Origin: Cellvibrionales bacterium UBA2511
GTDB taxonomy: Bacteria > Pseudomonadota > Gammaproteobacteria > Pseudomonadales > Porticoccaceae
Length of the DNA: 8,425 nt
Direction of reading: 5' to 3'
NCBI GenBank assembly: GCA_002341315.1
Contig: DDNV01000015.1
Span: 17,075-25,499 of the forward strand
In this document: positions 1-7,951 of the stretch, in pieces
Numbering within the stretch: the first letter of the stretch is position 1
Layout of the letters: the number at the start of each line of letters is the position of its first letter
Position numbers and translations under genes: made by a program
Notes under the pieces: model-generated
What the model saw: the letters and a program-made list of their open reading frames with translations, nothing else
What the model was told of the DNA's origin: nothing
Databases searched by the model: none

Positions 1-558
1 TGCGGTGCGTGCTTCAGCCGACAGCTGATGGGAGCGAACGCCAAATTCATCCTGCTGTTCACGGGTAATACCGTGAATCCGGGCCAGATATTCTGCGGTC
101 AGACCCATCATGCCCGCCGCCTTGGCAACCCCGAGATTCTGCGCCGGGTTCGGGTCGTGATCGTGAATCATCGGCACATGGCCAAGGTGTTCCACCCCCC
201 CCACCAGATAAATATCGCCCAGTCCTGCCATCACATTGGCCGTAGCAATATGCAATGCCGACATGGAAGAGCCACACAATCGGTTGATCGTCATTGCAGG
301 AACGTGATGGGGAATGCGGGTACGCAGGGCCGTCATTCTGGCTACGTTGAAAGATTGCTCCCGACCCTGCATCACACAACCCCAGAGGATGTCATCTATT
401 TCAGCGGGGTTCAGTTGTGGATTGCGATCCAGCAGCCCCTCAATCAGCGCCGCGCCGATTTCATCAGCACGGCGATTCCTGAAGGAACCATTTTTCGAGC
501 GGCCCATGGGGGTTCGCGCGCAATCAATAATCACCGTGTCTCTTGGTTTCAAGCTCAC
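1..558 (-). CDS. fadA: 3-ketoacyl-CoA thiolase FadA (beta subunit of fatty-acid oxidation complex), N-terminal part
   Basis: This gene encodes acetyl-CoA C-acyltransferase, which performs the thiolytic last step of beta-oxidation, splitting 3-ketoacyl-CoA with CoA to release acetyl-CoA. It acts in the cytoplasm in an alpha2beta2 complex with FadB. The visible 186 residues carry the thiolase N-terminal domain: [10 protein letters not shown] near residues 12-21, the nucleophilic cysteine in NRLCGSS (Cys95), and [13 protein letters not shown] at 118-130. The stretch [14 protein letters not shown] of E. coli FadA is nearly repeated here at 141-156. The family is about 390 residues, so roughly half the protein, including the C-terminal His and Cys catalytic residues, lies beyond the left edge. 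The start is a GTG at 558, chosen because AGGAG (566-570) sits 7 nt upstream and the next residues match known FadA starts. It follows fadB by 32 nt in the same direction, so it is cotranscribed. Confidence 0.97.
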   Translation of the reverse strand, partial: MSLKPRDTVIIDCARTPMGRSKNGSFRNRRADEIGAALIEGLLDRNPQLNPAEIDDILWGCVMQGREQSFNVARMTALRTRIPHHVPAMTINRLCGSSMSALHIATANVMAGLGDIYLVGGVEHLGHVPMIHDHDPNPAQNLGVAKAAGMMGLTAEYLARIHGITREQQDEFGVRSHQLSAEARTA

Positions 559-565
559 AAAATAT

Positions 566-570
566 CTCCT
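566..570 (-). promoter_or_regulatory. Ribosome binding site of fadA (decides a GTG start)
   Basis: AGGAG on the minus strand lies 7 nt before the GTG at 558. It falls in the 32-nt gap between the fadB stop and fadA. There is no ATG at an equivalent place, so this site supports the GTG. Confidence 0.7.
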
Positions 571-590
571 GTTAACCTCTGGTCCGGCGA

Positions 591-2741
591 TCAGCCGTAA
601 TAACCTTCACCGCTGGCGGCCATCTCTCGCATTTTTTCAGTGGGAGCATAGAGCTTACCCAGGTGGCCAAGGCGATCGGCCATAGCGCAGAAATTATCCA
701 ACCCCATCTCATCCATCCAGCGGAAAACGCCACCGCGAAATGCCGGAAACCCAAGGCCATAAACCATCGCCATATCTGCTTCAGCGGGCGAACCCACCAC
801 ACCGGATTCCAGACAATGAGCCAGCTCGATACACATGGGCACCATATAGCGGGCGACGATATCTTCATCGGTAAGCTGGTGATAATGGGAGATCAGGGGT
901 TTAAGCAACTCCGCCACGGAGTCGTCCGCAAACTTGCCGGGTTTGCCGCGTCGGTCTTTTTGGTAAAGATAAAAGCCCTTACCATTTTTCTGACCCAGCC
1001 GGTCGTTCTCAAACAGGGTGCGGGTGGGTGAAATATCCGCAGCATCTGCCATGCGCTCCGGATAGCCCTCCACCATGCTGGGGAAACAGTGCACGGCGGT
1101 GTCAATGCCCACCACATCCAGCAGATAGGCGGGACCCATCGGCCAGCCCCAGGCCTCCATCACCCGGTCGATATGCTGGTAGTCGGCACCGTCGACTATC
1201 ATCTTGTCAAAGCCGAACACTGCGGGGAACAGCACCCGGTTTACCAGAAAGCCGGGGCAATCATTCACCACAACGGGTTTCTTTCCGAGCGCCAGCGCGT
1301 GGGCCACGACGGAGCCCACAGTCTCATCAGAGGTCTTGCTGCCGCGAATCACCTCCACCAATGGCATGGCATGAACCGGATTGAAGAAATGCATGCCACA
1401 GAAATTTTCCGGCCGTGTCAGGTTTTCAGCCAACAGATCGATGGAAATCGTTGAGGTATTGGATACCAGAATAGCGTCTTGCTGGAGTCGCCCCTCAACC
1501 TCCGGCAACACCACACTTTTAACCTTGACATTCTCCACCACCGCTTCAATCACGATATCGGTATGTTCGATCCCGTCGTAGCTCAAAGAGGGCATGATTC
1601 TCGACAGTACCGAGCCAGCTTCCAGTGGACTCATCTGGCCGCGATCCACCCGCTTGGCCAATAGTTTGTTCGCCTCACTCATACCCAACGTCAGAGAATC
1701 GGTGTTGATGTCTTTCATCAGCACGGGAAAACCCTTGATGGCATTTTGATAGGCGATACCGCCACCCATAATGCCCGCGCCCAGAGCTGTAACGTGAGCA
1801 ATCGGTTTAGTCGCCTGTTTGGCATATTTTTTCGCGACACCACCGATAAACTGGTCGTTGAGAAACATGCCCACGAGTGCCCGACACTGCGGTGTCTGGG
1901 TCAGGTCGCTGAAAGCTTCAAATTCCACCTCAAGGGCTTCGTCACGGCTCATCTCGGCAGCCTGCGACAGAACATCAACGGCGGCCAGAGGTGCGGGATA
2001 GTTACTGCCCGCCTTCGCCATAACCGCAGCACGACTGGTGTGCACGGACATCCCCAGCTCAATCGTATTGAGTTGTATGGGGGCCTGTTTGCGCTGACGA
2101 CGGACCATATAATCGAGTTCGCCGCTGGCGGCGCGCATCAGCATCTTCAGCGCTTCGTCTTTCAACAGGTCTGGCTCTACCACGGCATCCACAGCGCCGT
2201 CTGTGAGGGCGGCAGCGGCTTTCTTGTGCTGCCCTCCAGCAATCCACTCCACTGCATTGTCAAAGCCAATCAGCCGCGGTAGCCGGACCGTGCCACCCCA
2301 ACCGGGAATGATGCCTAACTTGGTTTCCGGCAGCCCCACTTGCGCCTTGCTCGACATCACCCGAAAATCACAGGCGAGACAGACCTCAAAGCCGCCACCG
2401 AGCGCAAAACCATTGATGGCCACCACCGACGGAAACGGTAGTGACTCAATTCGGTTAAACGCTTCATTGGCGCGGGCGAGAAAATTGCGGCGCTCGGTTT
2501 CAGTGCCCTTGAACACGTCATCGAATTCGGTGATATCCGCCCCGGCCACAAACACGCTTTTACCGCTGGTCAACAGCAATCCCTTGATATCGGTCTTTTC
2601 CGACAGCAGCGAGAGTGCTTCCAACAACTCCATCAGCGCAGCTTGGTTGAAAATATTGACCGAGCCCTGCTGCGCATTGAAATTCAGTTCCACAAAACCG
2701 CTTTTGAGTGGCTTCAAGCTGAGGGTGTTGCCCTGAAACAT
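591..2741 (-). CDS. fadB: Fatty-acid oxidation complex alpha subunit FadB (enoyl-CoA hydratase / 3-hydroxyacyl-CoA dehydrogenase)
   Basis: FadB is a multifunctional enzyme that hydrates trans-2-enoyl-CoA and then oxidises the L-3-hydroxyacyl-CoA with NAD+, feeding the FadA thiolase. The 716-residue protein has the family length (about 715 in Pseudomonas, 729 in E. coli). The N-terminal crotonase domain (about 1-190) keeps both catalytic glutamates, Glu119 in GGGFE and Glu139 in LPETKLG, and the oxyanion-hole segment VAGADITEF at 65-73. The dehydrogenase part begins with the Rossmann loop [10 protein letters not shown] at 321-330. It continues with SNTSTI at 427-432, the catalytic His451 in HFFNPVH, and [14 protein letters not shown] at 493-506. 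A second C-terminal dehydrogenase domain follows, with [11 protein letters not shown] at 661-671. The ATG at 2741 is preferred because AGGAG lies 5 nt upstream and FadB homologues begin there. The frame is open to 2882, but the extra 47 residues resemble no FadB. fadA follows after 32 nt. Confidence 0.98.
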   Translation of the reverse strand: MFQGNTLSLKPLKSGFVELNFNAQQGSVNIFNQAALMELLEALSLLSEKTDIKGLLLTSGKSVFVAGADITEFDDVFKGTETERRNFLARANEAFNRIESLPFPSVVAINGFALGGGFEVCLACDFRVMSSKAQVGLPETKLGIIPGWGGTVRLPRLIGFDNAVEWIAGGQHKKAAAALTDGAVDAVVEPDLLKDEALKMLMRAASGELDYMVRRQRKQAPIQLNTIELGMSVHTSRAAVMAKAGSNYPAPLAAVDVLSQAAEMSRDEALEVEFEAFSDLTQTPQCRALVGMFLNDQFIGGVAKKYAKQATKPIAHVTALGAGIMGGGIAYQNAIKGFPVLMKDINTDSLTLGMSEANKLLAKRVDRGQMSPLEAGSVLSRIMPSLSYDGIEHTDIVIEAVVENVKVKSVVLPEVEGRLQQDAILVSNTSTISIDLLAENLTRPENFCGMHFFNPVHAMPLVEVIRGSKTSDETVGSVVAHALALGKKPVVVNDCPGFLVNRVLFPAVFGFDKMIVDGADYQHIDRVMEAWGWPMGPAYLLDVVGIDTAVHCFPSMVEGYPERMADAADISPTRTLFENDRLGQKNGKGFYLYQKDRRGKPGKFADDSVAELLKPLISHYHQLTDEDIVARYMVPMCIELAHCLESGVVGSPAEADMAMVYGLGFPAFRGGVFRWMDEMGLDNFCAMADRLGHLGKLYAPTEKMREMAASGEGYYG

Positions 2742-2746
2742 GGGTG

Positions 2747-2751
2747 CTCCT
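2747..2751 (-). promoter_or_regulatory. Ribosome binding site of fadB (decides the start)
   Basis: AGGAG on the minus strand lies 5 nt before the ATG at 2741. It selects this ATG over the longer reading to 2882, which would start upstream of the likely transcription start. Confidence 0.7.
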
Positions 2752-2817
2752 ATCCTGAAAAAGTGGTGGTGATTTGAGACCATTGGCCGACAGCGCGAAT
2801 CAGCGAACTGCCGGGTG

Positions 2818-2846
2818 ATAGTATGCAGGGCCACCATGACCGGCAA
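2818..2846 (-). promoter_or_regulatory. Predicted sigma70 promoter of fadBA
   Basis: On the minus strand, TTGCCG (2841-2846) and TACTAT (2818-2823) are separated by exactly 17 bp, and each differs from consensus by two bases or fewer. Transcription would start near 2811, giving a leader of about 70 nt before the fadB ATG. It lies in the 150-bp gap after the methyltransferase stop. This means fadBA need not depend on read-through from that gene. No PsrA-like or FadR-like operator was recognised by eye. Confidence 0.5.
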
Positions 2847-2891
2847 AGGGCATTTGTGACCCATGGGTACTGACCCCGGCATTTCTGTCTG

Positions 2892-3566
2892 TCAGAGTTC
2901 ATAGCATAAACCACGATCGGGCTTCCTGAACAAAATCACGTCATCTTCCGGCCGTTCAATACTGGCTCCCCATCGAGTGCAAAGATAATCCATGGTGACA
3001 AAGCTGAAAAAACTGATATGGGTCAGGTCATTTTTGTAATGCCACCGCTCAAATGCCGCTTTGTCTTGTACCAGCTTGGTCATCAATCCCAGCCAGCCAC
3101 CCGGCTCCAGCATGGCCCACAGGGTCTGAAGCACCTCACCGGGCCGCGACAAATGCTCCACCACTTCGGTCGCTGTAATGAAATCATAGCGATTGGCCAG
3201 TACCGACCTATCCGGAGCATAGTAAATATCGTAAATCACCACAGCAAACCCGGCTTCCTGCAACATCACCGACAGCGTCGGCCCCGGCCCGGCCCCAAAA
3301 TCCAGCCCACGGCTCCCCGGGGCAAGCTTGCCAAGCAACGGCGTGCAGAGACGACCCAGGAATGCCCGGTAGCGCTGATCCCCGGGATTGTTCTCATGGA
3401 GATCGTAATGGCTCTTTTCCTGCGCTGGAGAGAGCTGCTGCCCGGACGGAACAAACACCAGTTGGCAATACGAGCACTGCAGGTAATCCCGTTGCCGGTC
3501 AGACCAGTAGTGCGCCACTGCCCGGTCTTCACAGAGCGGACACTGAATACCATCATTGTCAGCCAT
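2892..3566 (-). CDS. Class I SAM-dependent methyltransferase with N-terminal zinc-ribbon-like knuckle
   Basis: This 224-residue protein is predicted to transfer a methyl group from S-adenosylmethionine to an unknown substrate. Residues 9-34 carry two CxxC pairs (Cys9/Cys12 in CPLC and Cys31/Cys34 in CSYC) spaced like a zinc ribbon. The Rossmann methyltransferase fold follows. It has motif I LDFGAGPGP at 88-96, a likely acidic ribose contact at Asp113 (IYDIYYAP), TATEVVEHLSRPGE at 131-144, and the LEPGGWLGLMTK strand-turn at 153-164. The segment HYKNDLTHISFFS (176-188) is typical of Methyltransf_23-type proteins and may form part of the substrate pocket. No signal peptide or membrane segment is seen. 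The ATG at 3566 has only a weak purine-rich site (AGAGA, 7 nt upstream). The gene is divergent from tex and upstream of fadBA, but neither neighbour indicates its substrate. The fold is secure and the function is not. I know the architecture from other gammaproteobacteria as an uncharacterised family. Confidence 0.92.
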   Translation of the reverse strand: MADNDGIQCPLCEDRAVAHYWSDRQRDYLQCSYCQLVFVPSGQQLSPAQEKSHYDLHENNPGDQRYRAFLGRLCTPLLGKLAPGSRGLDFGAGPGPTLSVMLQEAGFAVVIYDIYYAPDRSVLANRYDFITATEVVEHLSRPGEVLQTLWAMLEPGGWLGLMTKLVQDKAAFERWHYKNDLTHISFFSFVTMDYLCTRWGASIERPEDDVILFRKPDRGLCYEL

Positions 3567-3590
3567 ATTTTAATCTCTGGGACAAGTCTG

Positions 3591-3617
3591 TTGTGGGCCG
3601 GGAGAATCGCCCATAAT
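3591..3617 (+). promoter_or_regulatory. Weak candidate promoter of tex
   Basis: CATAAT (3612-3617) is a good -10 match, but the best upstream partner, TTGTGG (3591-3596), is only 15 bp away. It would give a leader of about 40 nt before tex. The site lies in the 98-bp divergent gap shared with the methyltransferase gene, for which I could not pick a promoter. Confidence 0.25.
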
Positions 3618-3664
3618 CGCGCCCTTACTCTGTCATTATCAGCATTCCTGCCATAGACAATACG

Positions 3665-5986
3665 ATGGACAATATGAATAAAATCCAGCACCAGATCGCT
3701 ACGGAAATCCACGTCAAGCCGGCCCAGGTTGCCGCCGCCATGCAACTGCTGGACGATGGCGCGACGGTACCGTTTATCTCCCGTTACCGCAAGGAAGTAA
3801 CCGGGGGCCTGGACGACACGCAGTTGCGCACTCTGGAGGAACGGCTCGGTTATCTACGGGAGCTGGAAGATCGTAGATCCACCATTCTCGCCAGCATTGA
3901 GGAACAGGGCAAACTCAACCCCGAATTAAAAACGGCTATTCTCGGTGCCGACACCAAAACCCGGCTGGAAGACCTCTACCTACCCTACAAACCCAAACGT
4001 CGAACCAAAGGGCAGATTGCGATTGAAGCCGGACTGGAACCCCTGGCAGACGCACTGCTCAACGACCCCGAGCTGAATCCTGAGCAACAGGCGCAGGTCT
4101 ATATCAACGCGGAACTGGGTATAGCGGACAGCAAAGCCGCACTGGATGGCGCCAAATATATTCTGATGGAACGGTTCAGCGAGGATGCCGACCTGATCGG
4201 CAGACTGCGCCAACAGCTCGCCGATGAAGCATTGCTGACAACCACTTTAATAACTGGCAAGGAACAGGAGGGCGAAAAATTCCGCGACTACTTCGAACAC
4301 ATTGAGTCCCTGAAAAATACCCCCTCACACCGTGCGCTGGCCATGTTCCGTGGCCGCCGTGAAGGCATTCTGTCAATCAAGGTAGACCTTGCCGTTGATG
4401 CCACTAATCAGCACCCTTGCGAAACCACAGTTGTCCGCCATTTCAATATTGAGCACAGAGGTCGCCCCGCCGATGACTGGCTGGCCGAAGTGGTGCGCTG
4501 GACCTGGAAAGTCAAGTTGCATGTGCATATCGAAACCGACCTGCTGGCAGAACTTCGGCAACGGGCCGAAGCCGATGCCATCGGTGTGTTTGCCACCAAC
4601 ATCAAAGATCTGCTACTGGCAGCACCGGCGGGCCAAAAGGCCACCATCGGGCTGGATCCCGGGCTGCGAACAGGCGTCAAGGTGGCGGTGGTGGACAGCA
4701 CAGGGAAAGTCATGGATCACGATGCCATTTTCCCGACCCCGCCGCAGAACAAAACCCGGGAAGCAGAAGCCAAGCTGCTGGCATACTGCCAAAAACACCA
4801 GATCGCATTGATCGCCATCGGCAATGGCACGGCCAGCCGGGAGACCGAACGCTTTGTCAGGGAAATGCTGAAAAATCACCCGGAGCTCGCCACCCAGGCG
4901 GTGGTGGTAAACGAATCCGGCGCCTCCGTGTATTCAGCCTCCGAGCTTGCCGCACGCGAGTTCCCCCAGCTGGACGTCACCATCCGTGGTGCCATTTCCA
5001 TTGCCAGGCGACTGCAGGACCCGCTGGCAGAGCTGGTAAAAATCGATCCGAAATCCATTGGTGTCGGACAATACCAGCACGACGTCAGTCAGGTTGAACT
5101 CTCCCGCAGCCTAAATGCCGTGGTGGAGGATTGTGTAAACGCCGTCGGTGTGGAGGTAAACACCGCCTCCGTAGCACTGCTCAACCGGGTGGCGGGCCTG
5201 AACCAGACCATCGCCGACAATATCGTGGCTTTCAGGGACGAGAATGGCCCCTTCAAAAACCGTTCCGCACTTAAAAAAGTACCGCGGCTGGGCGACAAAA
5301 CCTTCGAACAGGCAGCCGGTTTTTTGCGTATAGCCAATGGTGACAACCCATTGGATGCCTCCGCTGTTCACCCGGAAAGTTACCCGCTGGTGTCGCGCAT
5401 GGCCAAAGATCTGGGCAAACCCATCCAGTCGCTGATCGGCGACGCCACCATCCTGCGAAGTATCCCTGCAAACAACTATGTGGACGAGCGATTTGGCCTG
5501 CCCACCATCACGGATATTCTCAGCGAACTGGACAAACCCGGCCGCGATCCACGTCCGGAATTCAGGACTGCCACTTTCAAGGACGGCGTTGAAACGCTGA
5601 AGGATCTACAACCCGGCATGACGCTGGAGGGTACGGCCACCAACATTACCAGCTTCGGTGCATTTGTGGATATTGGCGTACACCAGGATGGCCTCGTACA
5701 CATCTCGGCACTGGCGGATAAATTCGTCAAAGACCCAAGAGAGGTCGTCAAGGCCGGTGATATCGTGCGAGTGAAAGTACTGGAAGTAGACATTCCACGC
5801 AAGCGCATTGCCCTGACCATGCGGCTGGGCGACGAACCGACAAAGAACAAAGCATTGCCAGAAAAGCCACGTCAACCTCCACAACGCAACAACGGCACAA
5901 ACAAGCAGACGCCCAAAAAACCCGGGCAGCCCGCCAAAACCGGTACCCTCGGCGCACTGTTCGCCGAAGCGTTGAAAAAACCCTGA
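3665..5986 (+). CDS. tex: Tex, RNA-binding transcription accessory protein
   Basis: Tex is a cytoplasmic nucleic-acid-binding protein first linked to toxin gene expression in Bordetella and related to eukaryotic Spt6. Its exact role in transcription is still unsettled. The 773-residue product is family-sized and matches the Pseudomonas and E. coli proteins closely. The helical N-terminal region holds [20 protein letters not shown] near 34-53 and [21 protein letters not shown] at 99-119. The YqgF/RNase H-like domain spans about 326-450, with GLDPGLRTG (329-337), [10 protein letters not shown] (385-394) and [12 protein letters not shown] (416-427). Helix-hairpin-helix repeats follow at about 490-560. 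The S1 RNA-binding domain lies at about 650-720, with [17 protein letters not shown] at 665-681. The tail from 722 is rich in Lys, Pro, Gln and Asn and looks disordered. ATG at 3665 is used; ATG at 3674 (MNKIQ) is equally possible, and neither has a clear Shine-Dalgarno site. The EAL gene converges on its 3' end, 44 bp away. Confidence 0.98.
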   Translation: MDNMNKIQHQIATEIHVKPAQVAAAMQLLDDGATVPFISRYRKEVTGGLDDTQLRTLEERLGYLRELEDRRSTILASIEEQGKLNPELKTAILGADTKTRLEDLYLPYKPKRRTKGQIAIEAGLEPLADALLNDPELNPEQQAQVYINAELGIADSKAALDGAKYILMERFSEDADLIGRLRQQLADEALLTTTLITGKEQEGEKFRDYFEHIESLKNTPSHRALAMFRGRREGILSIKVDLAVDATNQHPCETTVVRHFNIEHRGRPADDWLAEVVRWTWKVKLHVHIETDLLAELRQRAEADAIGVFATNIKDLLLAAPAGQKATIGLDPGLRTGVKVAVVDSTGKVMDHDAIFPTPPQNKTREAEAKLLAYCQKHQIALIAIGNGTASRETERFVREMLKNHPELATQAVVVNESGASVYSASELAAREFPQLDVTIRGAISIARRLQDPLAELVKIDPKSIGVGQYQHDVSQVELSRSLNAVVEDCVNAVGVEVNTASVALLNRVAGLNQTIADNIVAFRDENGPFKNRSALKKVPRLGDKTFEQAAGFLRIANGDNPLDASAVHPESYPLVSRMAKDLGKPIQSLIGDATILRSIPANNYVDERFGLPTITDILSELDKPGRDPRPEFRTATFKDGVETLKDLQPGMTLEGTATNITSFGAFVDIGVHQDGLVHISALADKFVKDPREVVKAGDIVRVKVLEVDIPRKRIALTMRLGDEPTKNKALPEKPRQPPQRNNGTNKQTPKKPGQPAKTGTLGALFAEALKKP

Positions 5987-6014
5987 CTTGCTTGATCTTG
6001 CGGAGAAATACTGG

Positions 6015-6044
6015 AAAAACCCCATTCGGCTCAGCGGCTGGGAT
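6015..6044 (-). terminator. Weak candidate terminator of the EAL gene
   Basis: Read on the minus strand, ATCCCA pairs with TGGGGT (6-bp stem including one T-G pair, 14-nt loop) and is followed directly by a run of Ts (6015-6019). The EAL stop codon lies in the loop. The stem is short and the loop large, so this is tentative. I see no hairpin with a U-run for tex in the 44-bp convergent gap. Confidence 0.28.
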
Positions 6045-7704
6045 GCCAATAGCCTGGGGTTGGTAAATCCAGGTACCAGCGGGTAAAGTCCTCGGCAGCC
6101 ATCGGGGCGGCTATGAGATAACCCTGCAAAAGATCAAAATCCTGCGCCACCAGAAAATCCAGGGCCTCCAGGGTTTCCACCCCTTCCGCTACGATTCGCA
6201 TACCCAATCTGCTGGCAAGGGGTCTGGCCATTTCCACAATGCTTGCGGCACTCTCATCATCCGGCAATGCAAAAATAAAGCTCTGATCTACCTTAAGCAC
6301 CGATGCCGGTAGCGCATGAAGGTACTTCAGGGACGAATAACCGGTACCGAAGTCATCAATGGCAATGGAGACATTCGCCCCAGAAAGGCTTGTCAGTTCA
6401 TTGATGCTTTGGTTGGCATCAAAAATCAAACTGCCCTCCGTAATCTCCAGCTCCAACAATTGACCTGGAACACCGTGTTTTTCCAACATACTTGTCACTC
6501 GAGCAGCAAACTCGGGATCCACCAGATCTCCGGCAGACACATTGACAGCCATACACAGCTCTATACCCGCCTCACGCCAACGCACCAGCTGAGCCAGGCT
6601 GGCATCCAGGGCATAGTCAGTCAACTGGTTGATCAGCGTGCTCTTCTCGGCCCTCGGAATAAATTTGCCGGGTGGAATACTGCCCATTTCCGGATGATGC
6701 CAGCGAATAAGCGCCTCCACACTTTCCACATACCCATCCCGAGCGCAGACTTTGGGTTGGTAATACATTTCCAGCTGGCCAGTCTCCAGCGCCTGCTTCA
6801 ATTCGCCCAGCAGATGGATAGTGTCATTAATGTCCGCCTCGTTATCACTCGCATAGCTAGCCAGATGCTGACCTGTTTCCCGCGCTAACAATAACGTCGA
6901 CTCGGCCCGCTGAAGACAGGCTTCCGCCAGATTACCATTCTCCACGCCGACCACTGCAATTTTGATATCAACATGAAGGGGGATTTCCTGGTAATACACT
7001 GGCTCTTGGTAAATACCAATCAACTGCTGCAATTCTTTATTAAGTCGACCACTATCATGGGTGGCCACCAGAAAGCAGAAATCCTGGGAACCTGTTCGAC
7101 ACACCAACTGCAATCCGAACAAAATCCCATAACTATAATCAGCCAGTTGACGAATGACCGTGTGAGCGACCTGGGGCCCAAAAGCCACTTTTAGCTCGGA
7201 AATATTTTCTACAGATACCAGCACCAATGCCAGAACAGTCGGTTCGTTATGCGGTTTGGCCAGTACATCATTAAGGGCCCGGTGATTGGGTAGGCCCGAG
7301 TGCTCATCATGACGTGACACCCAATATAAATGCCTTATATATTGGCGGATACCATCGCTGGCAACGCCAGCGAAAGCCCCGATCAACACAAAAAAACCCA
7401 TTCGATACAACCAGTTGATCGTCAATTGCATTTCACCGGTAACCGTATCAATGGGCATCATGGGACCGAGCACAACACCCCCCAGAAGGCCAACTAAGAT
7501 GCCTCCAGTAACCCCGAACACCAGGCCGCCAAGCAATACAGGTATATACATGGAGTGGGAAAAGACGTACTTGATACCGCCAGTAGCATAGACCAGAGCA
7601 AAAACCCCGAACATTAACCCCAGGATCACCGGGATCATTAGCCACCGAAATTGACTGCCGTGCTTTTGACTCCAGGAGAAGAAACGTATCGTTGTATCGG
7701 TCAT
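6031..7704 (-). CDS. Membrane protein with degenerate GGDEF and intact EAL domain, predicted cyclic-di-GMP phosphodiesterase
   Basis: The predicted activity is hydrolysis of cyclic-di-GMP to pGpG at the inner membrane. The 557-residue protein begins with a hydrophobic block: segments at about 22-40, 53-82 (long and glycine-rich, probably two passes) and 102-115. I cannot assign this block to a named sensor family. A GGDEF-like domain (about 130-285) starts with SGLPNHRAL, but the signature reads GSQDF at 205-209, so cyclase activity is unlikely. The EAL domain (about 300-545) keeps every expected catalytic residue: Glu330 (EAL), Asn388, Glu420, Asp450, Asp451, Lys471, Glu507 and Gln527. It also keeps Glu423 and the DDFGTGYSS loop at 450-458. 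Spacing between these residues equals that remembered for RocR. ATG at 7704 is chosen because AGGGA (7712-7716) lies 7 nt upstream. The frame is open to a TTG at 7722, which lacks such a site. A predicted phosphodiesterase gene of the HD-GYP type lies upstream. Confidence 0.95.
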   Translation of the reverse strand: MTDTTIRFFSWSQKHGSQFRWLMIPVILGLMFGVFALVYATGGIKYVFSHSMYIPVLLGGLVFGVTGGILVGLLGGVVLGPMMPIDTVTGEMQLTINWLYRMGFFVLIGAFAGVASDGIRQYIRHLYWVSRHDEHSGLPNHRALNDVLAKPHNEPTVLALVLVSVENISELKVAFGPQVAHTVIRQLADYSYGILFGLQLVCRTGSQDFCFLVATHDSGRLNKELQQLIGIYQEPVYYQEIPLHVDIKIAVVGVENGNLAEACLQRAESTLLLARETGQHLASYASDNEADINDTIHLLGELKQALETGQLEMYYQPKVCARDGYVESVEALIRWHHPEMGSIPPGKFIPRAEKSTLINQLTDYALDASLAQLVRWREAGIELCMAVNVSAGDLVDPEFAARVTSMLEKHGVPGQLLELEITEGSLIFDANQSINELTSLSGANVSIAIDDFGTGYSSLKYLHALPASVLKVDQSFIFALPDDESAASIVEMARPLASRLGMRIVAEGVETLEALDFLVAQDFDLLQGYLIAAPMAAEDFTRWYLDLPTPGYWHPSR

Positions 7705-7711
7705 TAGCATT

Positions 7712-7716
7712 TCCCT
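7712..7716 (-). promoter_or_regulatory. Ribosome binding site of the EAL gene (decides the start)
   Basis: AGGGA on the minus strand is 7 nt before the ATG at 7704 and only 1 nt before the alternative ATG at 7710, so it favours 7704. Confidence 0.55.
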
Positions 7717-7830
7717 ACGCAAAATTCCAAAAACAGGCGGGTTATTTGTTAGTTTTTCAATGTTTCAGAAAACGGAACAACAAAATAAATTTTATTATTG
7801 TCAGTTCGAATTCATGGGACTATTCGTCTA

Positions 7831-7860
7831 AATATAGCGCCAGCTGCACGAATAAGGCAA
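7831..7860 (-). promoter_or_regulatory. Candidate sigma70 promoter of the EAL gene
   Basis: On the minus strand, TTGCCT (7855-7860) and TATATT (7831-7836) are separated by 18 bp. The start would be near 7824, giving a leader of about 120 nt. The 247-bp gap downstream of the HD-GYP gene is AT-rich here. This suggests the EAL gene has its own promoter rather than depending on HD-GYP transcription. Inverted 7-bp repeats flank the -10 element (7821-7827 and 7848-7854). Confidence 0.35.
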
Positions 7861-7951
7861 TTTATTAAAACCTGACCCAATTGTTTCGGAAAGCGCAGTG
7901 GGTAGGACGGATATGCTCCCTCGAATGCACAAGACCACACAACGACCTAAA

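Noticed and set aside
28..600. Plus-strand open frame of 190 codons across fadA
   Set aside because: It lies antisense to fadA, whose minus-strand translation matches thiolase residue by residue. The plus-strand product is rich in His, Arg and Gln with no recognisable domain.
1746..2736. Two long plus-strand frames inside fadB
   Set aside because: They are antisense shadows of a well conserved crotonase region; low-complexity composition, no ribosome site and no domain.
3018..3656. Plus-strand frame of 212 codons opposite the methyltransferase
   Set aside because: The methyltransferase frame carries clear SAM-binding motifs. The opposite frame shows no motif and runs into the tex promoter region.
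6316..6888. Plus-strand frame of 190 codons opposite the EAL gene
   Set aside because: It covers the EAL catalytic motifs in antisense and has no recognisable product or start signal.
7784..7796. AT-only palindrome AATAAA-T-TTTATT upstream of the EAL gene
   Set aside because: A 13-base pattern made only of A and T in an AT-rich gap is likely chance. There is no GC stem or following T-run to make it a terminator.
7723..7951. AT-rich gap as a possible small gene, sRNA or attachment site
   Set aside because: No open frame with a ribosome site, no tRNA-like fold, no direct repeats of attachment-site length and no integrase nearby. Only the candidate promoter is supported.
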